This document shows, piece by piece, positions 23,432-34,764 of a stretch of DNA of 64,000 nucleotides. The position numbers and the translations under genes are program-made. Every line of letters starts with the position of its first letter. Within the stretch, counting starts at the first letter, position 1. Origin of the DNA: Riptortus pedestris (Eukaryota; Arthropoda; Insecta; Hemiptera; Alydidae); assembly GCA_019009955.1 (NCBI GenBank), contig CM032230.1:15743501-15807500 (forward strand), read 5' to 3'. The notes under the pieces were generated by a model, which made no database searches, had not been told where the DNA came from, and worked only from the letters and a program-made list of their open reading frames with translations.

Positions 23432-24055
23432 ATTATTATAAACTAATGCAGGAAGTCCTTGCAACAGAGTTATTGCTCTCAAGCAACATAAAATTATTGT
23501 ATTCTACTCACTCATTGCATACATTGTTTCAATATTAAAGTTTAAGGGCAAATGTGATTTCAAACTACCCTATTGTCTAACACCGTCTTACATTATGTAT
23601 TGACCTTTCACATATCTTAGAATCTTTTAAAATATTCATTACATAAAATAATATAAAAGAGAAGATTTATTTCAATGAAGATTGCACTCTTGGACTCATG
23701 TTTCGGTCACGACTTTAATACGCTTTCGTGACTGTTGACTGCATTATGATCTGATGGCTAACAACATAAGCTGTGCGTTATTACTTCAATATGGCTAAAA
23801 AACATTTATAAACCGTTTCTTCAGAATTTCTGTTAGCAAAGTAATGCAAACTTCCTAATTCCAAAATTATGTGCAATTTCATCATTGATATGAGTTCTTT
23901 GACCGTTCAAGAAAACTTCAGATAACTTTTTTCAAACAGCAATCAGTTGGTGAATTACAATTATGGTATTCGAACACACGAAAATTACAGGTTATTCATT
24001 GGTCAGTGCTATAAACATATGATTTAAAGAATTTTGGTTATTATGAATATTAACA
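23432..24055. other. AT-rich DNA, no gene seen
   Basis: No coding, RNA or repeat signal identified. Confidence 0.45.
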
Positions 24056-24350
24056 AGTTTCTCTAACGGGAAATCAGCCATGACGCGATTTTCGAGTGCT
24101 GATAATTTAAAAATCTCGGTTAATATTCAAGATAAAGAAAACGTGTATACAACAACATTTATAGAAATTAAGTTTACCACAAGATTTGTTATATGTTTTT
24201 TTCTCTAGTCAAGTCGTAGTCACGGAGATATTTTGAACAACATTTGAAGCCCAAATACCAAATATTCTTATCATTAAAATTTTATGTTTGAGATTAATGC
24301 AAATGACGCACGCAGAAAATCTGCCTAGCCCCTGCGTGAAGAACATTTTT
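24056..24350. mobile_element. rearranged HEL-A mosaic
   Basis: The left end is a minus-oriented 3' terminus (CTAACGGGAAATCAGCCATGA, deleted). The middle (TCTCGGTTAATATTCAAGAT) reads in plus orientation, and the right end is a minus-oriented 5' terminus (AAATCTGCCTAG, CCCCTGCGTGAAGAAC). At least one internal inversion is needed. Confidence 0.6.
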
Positions 24351-25126
24351 GATTATGCACGATACGTCATACCAAGCTATTTAAAGTAAAAATATCACTC
24401 AATCAAAGTAATAATATATGTTTACAATCAGCGAATTTTCTACAAACTACTAAAATATTTGAAGTAGCAGGTTTTTCAAGGAGTACACATTTTGTTGTTA
24501 ACGGGTTATTAATATTTTTATATACATTTAATACCATTAAATGAGAAATAATCATACATGGCTATCACCAAAAAAGAATTTCGTCAAACTTTTAAAATTG
24601 TCTGTCGGCAAAAATTTACAATATCTTACAACGAATAATTATGAGAATCAAGGAAATTTACATTTCGGGTGGCTAAATTCAGTATACAATTCTTTAGGCG
24701 CGATTAGGTGGTTCTTCTGTATAAAACTGTCGGTTAAGACCATTTAAGAATGAAGAAAGCGTTGTTGCATTGCTGGATTATTGGTTGTAGAGATAAAACA
24801 GTAATTGTGGTTTCCGTTCTCACATCTGGCGAAATTAGATCAAATTATCTTGCGAACTCGAGATAAAAGTAATGTAATTCAGTCAGACAAATCTACTTTC
24901 AAAATCTGAAAAGGTCAGTTTCGCCAAAAATGATGTAGTTGTTGCAAAAAGCTATTCAAATTCAGATGTTATCTAAGCATTGTGGGTTCTACAACTAAAC
25001 TCAGTAGGAGATATCTCTCAAGAGAAATTTAAAATTACAGTAGAATAGATAGTTAATTAAAGAGTAATAATGACAGTTTGTTTTGTTATACATTAATCAT
25101 ACAATTTTCATATAGTAGTGACATTG
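24351..25126. other. AT-rich DNA, no gene seen
   Basis: A 68-codon frame (24541-24747) lacks any recognisable feature. No repeat was recognised. Confidence 0.4.
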
Positions 25127-25224
25127 TAGCAGATTGAGGTCTTACGTGATTACCTGATTTTCGAAAAATTTCCTCAAATGTTCATCGATCATACCTAGGA
25201 TTTGACGAAAATGAGGTCCGACCA

Positions 25225-25280
<56 letters not shown>

Positions 25281-25571
25281 TCTCACAAGTAGAAGTTCAA
25301 TTAAATCAATATTTGGTATTTAACATTGGAATGAAGCGGTTCATGATATAACAGCTTATTATTAATAAGACATGAGTAGGAGTGGGGGTTTGCTGAAGGC
25401 TGAAAACTGAAAAATGCAAATAGCTCGGTTTACATTCAAGATAGATAATATATGTACATAGGGATATTTATAGTACATTTAATTTGCAATAAGATTGGTC
25501 TTATACGATTTTACGACCCGAAGTATAGTAACAGAGATATGCATAGATTGGTAACGATCAAACAAAAGTTT

Positions 25572-25612
<41 letters not shown>

Positions 25613-25744
25613 ATACAGTTTTGAACGGACCTCATTTTCGTCATCTCCTGGGTAGTATCGATTGACATTTAAAGATATTTTTCTAAAATTGCGTTAGGAG
25701 TACGACCTCAATAGCTGATTTTCTTTAAGAGGGATCTGGTAAAA
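25127..25744. mobile_element. two HEL-A 3' halves joined at a (TA)n tract
   Basis: 25127-25277 is a minus-oriented 3' half (TAGCAGATTGAGGTC, CGAAAATGAGGTCCGACC, TA tract 25229-25276). 25277-25744 is a plus-oriented copy without its 5' terminus. It includes a TA/TG tract at 25575-25612, GAACGGACCTCATTTTCGTC, and ends GCTGATTTTCTTTAAGAGG, TCTGGTAAAA. The composite therefore has a 3' end at each side. Confidence 0.7.
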
Positions 25745-25785
25745 TGGAATTTTACTGTAATTCTAATTTAGCTTACAATTTGAAT

Positions 25786-26300
25786 ACAGGCCCGTCTTGA
25801 TCTTGAGGCTCTAGGCTGAAGCGTGGTTAGGCTATAGGAATATCCGAGCCTAGGTGAGAGCATTCACCAGCTCTATTATGATTATTTGCTGAGTGTGTGG
25901 GCTATCAGATGGGAAGCAGCCATGCGCGAGGTAGCCGGTGTCGAAAGGCCTAGCCGTGCGCGACGCCTTCGGCTTTTCCAAACCTTCCCAAGGCCGGCCG
26001 ACACCCTCACCCTCCCCTTCCCCCCTAATTGTCGCAACAACAACAACAAAGCTCTCCTCTATTTATTCCTCTTTTTTCTTCCTCTTTCGCCGCCATTCGT
26101 GTTGACACGCGGGAGCTAAAATCCACATTCTAGTCCGAGTTGAACGATTCCCTTTTTCTATCGGCATTCCCCCGTGTTCCTGATCATTTTTTTTTATCAC
26201 TATATCTAGAATCGCTGTTTGCTAATGGTTGAAACATTCTCCCTGCAGTCCTTGTCACTTCTCCTTTGGTGCGGCGGCTTTGTCACGCTTCGTCCCACAG
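25786..26300. promoter_or_regulatory. GC-rich, CpG-containing island (possible promoter or 5' exon)
   Basis: This is the most GC- and CpG-rich part of the window (for example GCGCGAGGTAGCCGGTGTCG, CGTGCGCGACGCCTTCGG, GGCCGGCCGACAC). Long pyrimidine runs follow (26090 region, CTTTCGCCGCCATTCG). A 77-codon frame (25886-26119) lies in it without a recognisable domain. It could be a promoter or 5' UTR, or a fragment of an unrecognised repeat. There is no direct evidence of transcription. Confidence 0.25.
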
Positions 26301-26400
26301 ACTGAATTTATTACCCTTCGATTTAAACACCTGTTAATCCCGTAGACGATTATCATTTCATAACATGAATTTAATTCCATCTTCAATAGAATGTATTCTT

Positions 26401-26985
26401 TTAAGTCCGTCACGCAGGGGCTGGGTAAGCTCTGCAGATTTCCCAGGTGTTTCATTACACAATATTGATCTTATCTCACCATATATTCTCATTTCCATAC
26501 TAAAAATGTTTCTCATCTTGTACAGATCTCTTGAAAACAATATTGGGTATTAAAGCTAGGGGTACTACATTTCATGATATATTATCTTATTGTTGTGAAA
26601 TCTAAAATTTCGGCGCCAATTTAAAAATACAGTAGTTGAACGACACAGGAATAATATGATAGCTGTAAGTTATATATATATTTAATATGAGAGTTTTATT
26701 TGACTTTTTATATCCTTAGTCTGTACCCATAGCCTATGATGAAAAATCGATATACATTTTCTTTAACCATCAATAAAAACGTTGGCGTGCATTTCATTTA
26801 GTAAAGATCTGTTGGAAACAATACTTTGCATTTAACTTATGTGTAAGGCAGTCCTTGATATATTCGCTTATTGCTCAAATGCGATGAAGTGGGCGTACAC
26901 TGAAGTCTGGAAATTTAAAAGGGGCAAAATTTTGGTTAATATTCAAGATAAAGATGGAGTGAGCAAAACAAAATCCATAAAAAAT
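26401..26985 (+). mobile_element. HEL-A fragments (5' end and internal block)
   Basis: 26401-26600 has a clean 5' end (AAGTCCGTCACGCAGGGG, CTGCAGATTTCCC) and first-module sequence (GAAAACAATATTGGGTATT). After about 180 bp of other sequence, a related block resumes (AGATCTGTTGGAAACAATAC, GGTTAATATTCAAGATAAAG) and ends before the GA microsatellite. Confidence 0.6.
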
Positions 26986-27038
26986 TAAATTTTCAGATAT
27001 GGAGATGGGAAGGAAGGGAGGTAAGAGATAGAGAGAGT

Positions 27039-27173
<135 letters not shown>

Positions 27174-27360
27174 CTATACTTTATAAACAATTTATTTTAT
27201 CTCCTTGTCTTTTATATGACTGGAACTCTTTCCGATGATAATTACGTTTGTCAATGCCCGTCGACTCACATATTGAAGAGACATTCTAATTCTGCAAGTA
27301 CTAACTATGACTAAGTTTAATAAGGTGACTAAGGATTATTATTATTATATGAGTGTGTGC

Positions 27361-27362
<2 letters not shown>

Positions 27363-27415
<53 letters not shown>

Positions 27416-27475
27416 CGATGGAGGGAGTGGGAGAGAGATAGAGAAAGAGGGTGAGAGAGAGAGAGAGAGATGTTA
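27363..27475. repeat. (GA)n microsatellite, interrupted
   Basis: Two GA tracts separated by GATGGAGGGAGTGGGAGAG; a looser neighbour of the array at 27.05 kb. Confidence 0.95.
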
Positions 27476-28241
27476 TATTTTAATGTATCTCCTCCTCAAG
27501 AAATAGAATTACACATTAAAAAATATTGTAGGATACTTCTATATGTTTATATGTTTGTAACATAGTTAATGAATGAGAGTTACAACTCTATCGTTGAGTC
27601 TTGCGCCATTCTCGTTATCTGTTTTGGCAAACTAAATGGTGCCTGAAACGATTTCCTCTTGACCAATAGTTTATGACGTAGCATTTGTGAGGAGAGAAGG
27701 AAGTTACAGATCTACTGATTGTAACAGTAATAGACTCTTCCTCATTCCCCAACAGTCACGCTTCAGTAGTACACTACTGCCAGCCCGAGCTACCACCAAC
27801 AACTGTTATTTGGTTCCTGCAATTGTTTAAGTAGGCTAGAATCAAACGGCCCCAAAATTTTCGAAAATGAGTTTATTGTTTGTTAATAACTGCGGAATTG
27901 CCTGAAAAAAAATAATAATCCCATAGATCAGTAACAGGCTACTCTTTTATCCGTGTTAAATCGCCGATTGAAGACGAACCATCCGGTAAAGTACAGAATG
28001 ACTTCAATGCAGCCTTTCTCATTGACCTATTGAAGTTCGGTGAATAAATTGTGGATGTTGCAACTATTAATTTAATGCAGTTTATTAATAAAGTGCATAA
28101 TCTTTTTCGAATCACTGCTTTATTATTACAATTACGGTCTTCGGGTATGACGGTGTTTCATATTCCGACGGCATACTTCGAGCTTCCTCAGGGCTTCCTT
28201 TCTCTGGGTCTGAAGTATATATATTTCTTTCAGTATCGTGT
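27476..28241. other. unassigned DNA with retroelement-like 3' tail motif
   Basis: 28140-28200 on the minus strand contains CTGAGGAAGCTCGAAG and CCGTCGGAATATGAAAC, the CTGA-GA...GAAA pattern seen near the ends of several retroelement classes. Frame 28051-28326 is not a recognised protein. Confidence 0.35.
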
Positions 28242-28744
28242 TAAAGATCATGTTGGTAACGGAAAATGGACCAGTGAGAGCCAGAGGGGGGTTGGGGTGA
28301 AGAATGGAAAAATATTACATACCTAGCCTTATTAAAAATTTATTTATTTCCTGCAACAGTTGTTCTATACATTTTTTCTCTAATATTAACCGTAATATTT
28401 TACTAGTTAGCCAATATATTACTAACAACCTTATTAAATGATTAAATACGACGTAATGTTTTCATTATACAAGAGGAAATAAGCTATCTTCTTGCAAACA
28501 TAATATCCTACAATGTAGTTCTGTACATTTTCATTCTTAACCAAATGTAACCGAGTTTTTTTTTTTTTTTTCATTTTTTAGTTTTAGTCTTCCGTTCATC
28601 ACCTATTCTAATAATGCGAGTTCCACTTAGGTCATCTGAGTTACTAAACATCTCAGTTCTAGCAATAATTTGAATTTTACGTTCGGTTCCGACAGCCTTC
28701 TACAATACAAATGCGAAATCTGCTTAGTCTACGCAGCCACTAAG
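28242..28744 (-). mobile_element. HEL-A copy, strongly diverged
   Basis: AAAGATCATGTTGGTAACGG, GACCAGTGAGAG and TTCTCTAATATTAACCGT match the body. The end ATGCGAAATCTGCTTAGTCT, ACGCAGCCAC is a decayed 5' terminus. The 3' part is missing. Confidence 0.55.
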
Positions 28745-29130
28745 ACTAACTTGATAAAACCCACACACGTACATTTCGTAGAATTAATGGTTTCTTTCAT
28801 AATTATTGGAGGACGGCTCACACTAAAGAAACAAGAGTAAAAAGAAAATCATGAAGAAAACGTGGTCAGATTTCCAATTTCCACGAGGTTCATGATGCAA
28901 CGTACTAACCAACATTCGAATGCTAATAAACATTTAAAGATCCCACATGACTTACACGAATTACTTAATCAGGGTAGCTCAAGCATTCCCATAATACTCC
29001 AACATAATTGATAATTTTTTTTTTTTTAATAAATATTTTAAATCCAGCTAAAAATTCTGACTACGTGTGTGTGTATGCTAGAGAAAATGTGAGTATGACA
29101 GTGAATGCATGTTCAGTATTTTAGAAAATT
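28745..29130. other. AT-rich DNA, no gene seen
   Basis: No repeat or coding signal recognised. Confidence 0.45.
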
Positions 29131-29204
29131 TTAGCAGATTTCCCTTGAGGGAAATCAGCTATTGACGTCGTACTCATGACGCAATTTTCGAAAATTTTCT
29201 TCAA

Positions 29205-29241
<37 letters not shown>

Positions 29242-29684
29242 TATATATTTGTCTGTTAACACTCTAGCGGTCGCAATGTTTGTTTAATCGTCACCAAACT
29301 CGGTATTTAATCGTTTGATGTATAAAGATCAAGTTCGTTAACGGCTGAAATCGGACAACTGGGAGGGGGGGGGTTAGACGGGGGATTTTTTAAAGTTTGA
29401 AATATTTCCGTTACTATATACGTCGGATCAAAACGTTGTATAAAACCAATCTTATTGCTAATTAAATTTACTATAAATATTGTTACATACATTTATCCTC
29501 TATCTTGAATATTAACCGAGATATTTGCATTTTTACTAAGTGTAACGGACGAGCTATGGTTCCCGCCAAAAGCTAGTTCAGCCATTTCCGTAATTGATTG
29601 GCACTCGCATGGAGATTTCTCTATTGTATAACTTTACGTGGGAAATCTGCTTAGTTTACGCAGCCCCTGCGTGACAGACTTTTA
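29131..29684 (-). mobile_element. HEL-A copy, full length
   Basis: 3' end TTAGCAGATTTCCCTTGAGG (near-perfect hairpin), a short TA tract (29207-29236), GTTAACACTCTAGCGGTCGC, the body with a G8 run, and the 5' end GCAGCCCCTGCGTGACAGAC followed by T4. Confidence 0.85.
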
Positions 29685-30573
29685 TCTAATAATTTTATTT
29701 CATGTGCATACTAATTTTTCTTTATTTGTTTTAATTTTGAAAATTGGACTTGCGTAATTTTTTCCGTAATTTATTAGCCATTATAGTTTTGCATTTGAAT
29801 TTCATTTTTCATTTTCGTTTTTGTTTTGTTTGTTTTGTGTTTTGCGTCCTTAGTTTGTCCTCTTCTGATAGTAGTGTTCAATTTTTTTTGTTACTGTTTT
29901 CCGTATTTTTATTTATATCTTTTTGTTCATGAGGAATATTGCCTCGCAGGGATCTCTATACAATAAATAAATAAATAATAAACATTGTGAAGCATTGGAG
30001 AGACTTAGTGTTCACATCACGTAGTTGACAATCTCCAGACGTTTTACTGGACATAAGTAATTGGAAATTGATCGGTGGGGTTATGACAGCCAGCTGAAAT
30101 CCTCATCGTTAGGCCAATTAAGAAAAACCGAGGAAAAGGCACTTTTTATTAAACAATTAGTATTGCAAAATGCTGAAAGAAAAAACGGAGGGAAAATAAA
30201 AGGTTAATTGTTGCGTAAATATGGGACGAGTGTCATCATGAGCTCTGCATTCTTAGCAATTGGTGAATGGAAGTGGTGACGCTAGCCTGCTAATTACGTA
30301 GATGGCCGGCAGAGGGAGGGTTACCCACGTGGGAAACCTGTTAGTTGGCACGTACCGAGAGGGTAATTGTTTCCCAAGTCACATGCTCCGCGGTCTAGCT
30401 ATTATAAAACAGGTTAACAGCTGCGAGAACAGTTCTCACGGGGTAGCAGGTCTTCTTCCCTCTTGGGTAACGCATCGGGTAGTATGTGTAACACACAACA
30501 TCATCTGTGTTATGTGTCGCTGAACCCATTGAATAATACACGCTCTGCGAACACTCTGTAGAGAGAATCGAGT
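29685..30573. other. unassigned DNA
   Basis: 29700-29975 is T-rich and ends in (AATA)n at 29963-29985, possibly a retroelement 3' tail. 30240-30530 is moderately GC-richer and holds a 73-codon frame without recognisable features. Confidence 0.35.
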
Positions 30574-31437
30574 AAAAAACTCTGCCAGCATGCAGGGGCT
30601 GCGTAAACTAAGCAGATGGCGTGGTACATTACTGATCTCATCTCACCATATGCTCTCTTTTTCCAAATAAATATCCGATGAGAAGAAGTGGACGATGAAT
30701 AAAATCTTAATGACACTACGGCAAACCACCAAATTAAATTTAATAGTCAAGGGTCTACGAAAATGGGTCGATACCAGGGACGCACTGCACAAGAAATTAT
30801 TAGAATAATAAGAGAGATACATTATAATAATATAAAGAGAGACAACGACTACAGATTAAGGAAAGATTGGATTCTACCACGATAGAAGTCAATAAGCATT
30901 TTTTTTTTCAAACGGACATGTATCTGAAAATACTTGGAATGGAAGACTCTGGAAAACAATTGTAAGGGAAGGCTCAAGGAAACACTTGGAAGGGAAGACT
31001 CCAGAAAACACATGGAAGGAAAGACTCCGGAAAACACTGTGAAGGGAAGAGTCCGTAAATCACTTGGAAGGGAAGGCTCCGGAAAACACTTGAAATGGAG
31101 GACTCCGGAAAACACTTGGAAGGGAAGACTCCGGAAAACACTTGGATGGGAAGAGCTCGGAAAACACTTGAAAGGGAAGACTCCGGAAAACTCTTGGATG
31201 GGAAGGCTCCGGTAAACTCTTGGAAGGGAAGACTCCGGAAAACACTTGGAAGGGAAGACTCCGGGAAACAGACGTACAGTAATGGAGATATTTCGAATTT
31301 TCGAAAATCCCCCTCTCTAAACCCCCCTCCCACTGGTCCGATTTCAGCCATTAACGAACTTGGTCTGTCTTTTTTCATCAAACGTTTAAATATCGAGTTT
31401 GGTAACGATCAAACAAAAATTGTTAGAACGTTAACAG

Positions 31438-31524
<87 letters not shown>

Positions 31525-31675
31525 TAAATAGATAGATAGATATACAGTTTTGAACGGACCTCATTTTCGTCTTCTCCTGGGTAGGATCGATGGACATTTG
31601 AAGGCATTTTTCGAAAATCGCGTCATGAATTCGATATCAATAGCTGCTTTCCCTGAAGCGAAATCTGCTAAAAAA
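30574..31675 (+). mobile_element. HEL-A copy containing a 26-bp minisatellite
   Basis: A diverged 5' end (AAAACTCTGCCAGCATGCAG, ACTAAGCAGATGG) and first-module sequence (TCTCACCATATGCTCTC, ATCCGATGAGAAG) lie left of the array. The second half resumes at 31270 (GACGTACAGTAATGGAGATA). It then has a CA/TA/GA microsatellite (31438-31525), GAACGGACCTCATTTTCGTC and the 3' end GAAGCGAAATCTGCTAAAA. The minisatellite at 30934-31268 replaces the middle of the element. Confidence 0.7.
30934..31268. repeat. 26-bp tandem array inside HEL-A
   Basis: Unit AAAACACTTGGAAGGGAAGA plus CTCCGG, exactly 26 bp apart at 31083, 31109 and 31135, about 13 units. Since 26 is not a multiple of three, the array is open in several frames at once (frames of 61-135 codons on both strands), all artefacts. 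Confidence 0.95.
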
Positions 31676-32389
31676 GGTTATTAGAATTGTAGAGCAATAT
31701 CCCTTTCGACAATGGTAGAAAAATTCTGTACATATTACTTTAATCCGGAGTTGGTTATTTGGTGGATTTCTGTTTCATTGTTGTAAGCTTTAGCCGAGCA
31801 ATGTTATAACCTTTAGAGATGTTATATGTGCTTCGAGAGAGTGGTTTGCTAAGGACCGAAAGAAGGAAGATAGGAACATAAAGATGATTAGCTTTGGTGA
31901 TAAAAGTCGGTCGAAGGAACGCCAGATAGATGTACAGTAATTGTATTGCGGATGAGATGTGTTGTTGGGACATGGCTGCCGATTCGACACAGCTAACCTG
32001 TCACACACAGCCAACTACACTCTACAAATAGCTTTAGTTTTACACAGCTCTCGGCTCTATTATATTGCTACATCAAGTACTTTTCGTTTTGTGAACAGAG
32101 TTCCATTTGGAGGACAAGCTATTAAGGATGACTGCTTGGGCAGATTAAAGCCCGCTACCAAGATAACATTTCATCGCTCGTTAAAAGTAAGCGAACATAC
32201 CATGAAATGCCTTCGAGCGTAAATTCAACATATTTTTTACAACGGAGCTTTGTTATATTTATTTATTTGTTATATTAAACACACAACTAAAACTTTTGTG
32301 TCATCAAATAATAGATAAAATGTAAATATTTTAAAAAGGAAAGCACTAATAAATTTGATTACAAAAGAAAATCAATAGTTTATAATTCG
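31676..32389. other. unassigned DNA
   Basis: Frames at 31755-32014 (minus) and 31959-32222 (plus) overlap and show no known domain. No repeat recognised. Confidence 0.35.
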
Positions 32390-32615
32390 TTGGGACTCAG
32401 GTTAGCCATGTGAGTTAAAGCGTTTACCTTAATCTCACATGGTAATCCTAGAGTGGCGAGTTTGATTCCCGCCTAGGCAATAGGAATTTATTTAGTGACG
32501 GCATTTATTAAATAAAATCCTTAGTCACACCCTGGCCAGAAAAGGGTGGTGACCTGTAGATAACCCGTTCCAATTAGCCTTAGTTGCAAAAAGTGGACGT
32601 TAATAAATAAATAAA
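32390..32615 (+). mobile_element. SINE-A, full-length copy
   Basis: A box GGTTAGCCATGTGAGTTAAA (from 32400), B box GAGTTTGATTCCCGCC (from 32458), then the body (AATTTATTTAGTGACGGCA, CACCCTGGCCAGAAAAGGG, CCGTTCCAATTAGCC) and the tail GGACGTTAATAAATAAATAA. The box spacing is typical of a tRNA-derived head. Confidence 0.8.
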
Positions 32616-32693
32616 TGAACATAATACGATGTACTTCATAAGTAATGACTTGGAACGATTCTATATAAAAGCGTTTGAAAATATTTAGAAAAC

Positions 32694-33630
32694 CAAAAGG
32701 GCGCAAGTAGGGGCTGCGTAAACTAAGCAGATAAATCTAAATACTGGTACACACAACACCACCGTGAATATTAAGTGAATGAATACAAACGGTAATGAGA
32801 AATCTGTCAGTAAATTTCCCTAAGGGAAGCGGCTAAAATTTAAACAACAATGGAGTGCCAACTTCTCACGGGAAAGAAAAACAATTCCTGTAATTTATCA
32901 GATAAAATATTAATTTCATTGAAAACTGTTCATTATATCTAGTACTGTAATTCATAATGAATCAGAATAATTTTTACCTCAATCAATTAAACTTAAGTAT
33001 TTCAAGAACTTAAGCCGGGGAGGGGGGGGGGGGCGTCACCAGAACATATTTGCTTGCATCTCCTATATTAAAGGTCTATTGAAAACAATATATTTAAGCT
33101 TCAAATAAAGTGGCTTATTATATAAAAAAGTATTGTTTATGTAACGAGTACAAGTGGGGTTTTGCAGAAGGCTGAAAATTGAAAAATGCAAATATCTCGG
33201 TTAATATTCAAGATACAGAATAAATGTATATAAAAACATTTATAGTACACTTAGTAAACAATAAGACTGATTCTATACAATTTTTCGAACCGACGTATAG
33301 TAACGGAGATATTTCGAATTTTAAAAATTCCCCCTCTAAAACCCACCTCCTCCCACTTGTCCGATTTCAGCTATTAACGAACTTGATCTTTATACATAAA
33401 ATGACTAAAAATCGCGATTGGAAACAATCAAACAATAATTGGTACAGTGGTAACAGACAAATATGTAGATAGATAGATAGATGGATATATAGGTATATAC
33501 ATACAATTTTGAACGGACCTCTTTCGTCATCTCCTAGTTAGGATCGATGAACATCTGAAGAAAAATTTCTGAATTCGAGTCATGAGTAAGACCTGAATAG
33601 CTGATTTCCCCTAAGGAAACTCTACTAAAA
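32694..33630 (+). mobile_element. HEL-A copy, variant body plus standard body
   Basis: 5' end GCGCAAGTAGGGGCTGCG, ACTAAGCAGAT, then the variant block shared with 5.8 and 42.0 kb. The standard body follows (TAATATTCAAGATACAG, GGAGATATTTCGAATTTT) with a GATA microsatellite in place of (TA)n. It then has GAACGGACCTC and the 3' end TAGCTGATTTCCCCTAAGGA, CTCTACTAAAA. Confidence 0.8.
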
Positions 33631-34050
33631 GGGTAACATTTAATTTATTTAATAAACAAATAAAACGAAGTGGGAATAAAAACAAATAAAATACTATATC
33701 TTTGAGTAAGTGTATAATATTTAAGTTTGTGTAACCGGAGCAATAGCGTTTATGTTCACCAGCGTTCATAGATCCAGTTTAAATTCCTTTGGAGAAAGGA
33801 AGTAATTTATGAGGTCTGAAAGTATAAGAGATAAAGAGGAGATTACAAAAGGGCGAAAGTACTAATTGAAATTTGTTACATGAGATACATAAAAATACTT
33901 TGGGTGATGGCGTATTTCAGCTGAGATTTTATAGACCTCCACTTCAAGTCAGAAGATTTTTATTTCGATAAAGGTGGGACGAGGAGAAGGATTACTCCTT
34001 AAATTAAAATTTTGCGTTATTTAATAGAAAATGAATAATACATCTAAATT
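33631..34050. other. AT-rich DNA, no gene seen
   Basis: Nothing identifiable. Confidence 0.45.
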
Positions 34051-34411
34051 ATATTTTGTATTTAAGCGTTTCAGTTTGCACTAAAGATCAAGATCGTAAA
34101 CGGCTGAAATCGGTACGAGGTAGGAACGGATAAAAAATTCAAAATATCTCCTTTATTATTATTTGGATCAAAAAATTTATAGAACCAATCCCGTTGAAAC
34201 ATTGATGCTCTACAATAGTTGTTTTAAAACTTTTCTCCTAAGTCAAATATTAAGTGAGTTATTTGTATTTTCTTGTTTTAGGGTTTCATTTAACCCCCTA
34301 GTACTATATATCGGTTTTCACTTAGAAATAGAGAATATATCACCATCAAGTGAGTTGTCGAGCACGTGGGAAACCTGTTTAATTCACGCAGCTCCTGCGT
34401 GACGGACGTTT
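34051..34411 (-). mobile_element. HEL-A copy, 5' portion of long form
   Basis: Runs from GTATTTAAGCGTTTCAG through CCTTTATTATTATTTGGATC, TTTTCTTGTTTTAGGG and TAGAAATAGAGAATATATC to AGCACGTGGGAAACCTG, CACGCAGCTCCTGCGTGACG. The 5' hairpin sequence is well kept; the 3' half is absent. Confidence 0.75.
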
Positions 34412-34764
34412 TCACTTAGATTTCTAATGCGAAATGACGTTCTGATTTGCTAAGGAGTTGCATACTGACCTTAAAACCACCCCAGAGGGGACCTGTAAGG
34501 GAGGATAGGATCTGTAATGCTGACGTCGCGAGGTCAGTTTCATTAATCAATGCCCAACTCTGATAGAGAGAGAGCCAAAGGACGAACAGGATTGACAAAT
34601 GGGAGACTTCAAATATGATTCAGACACGGAGATATTCGCCCGGGAAGTGAGTAACCAATCTTATAAGCTTGGATGAGCAACCTTTGACATTGCTCAATAA
34701 CTTTGCACGAATGACTGCTCAGAAACGAAAGCGGTTGGTTATTTGTTGTTGGTTTGACGAATCA
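34412..34764. other. unassigned DNA
   Basis: No gene or repeat recognised. Confidence 0.4.

Noticed and set aside
30849..31499. Several overlapping frames of 61-135 codons
   Set aside because: They arise from the 26-bp minisatellite and adjoining CA/TA/GA tracts, open in several frames and both strands at once.
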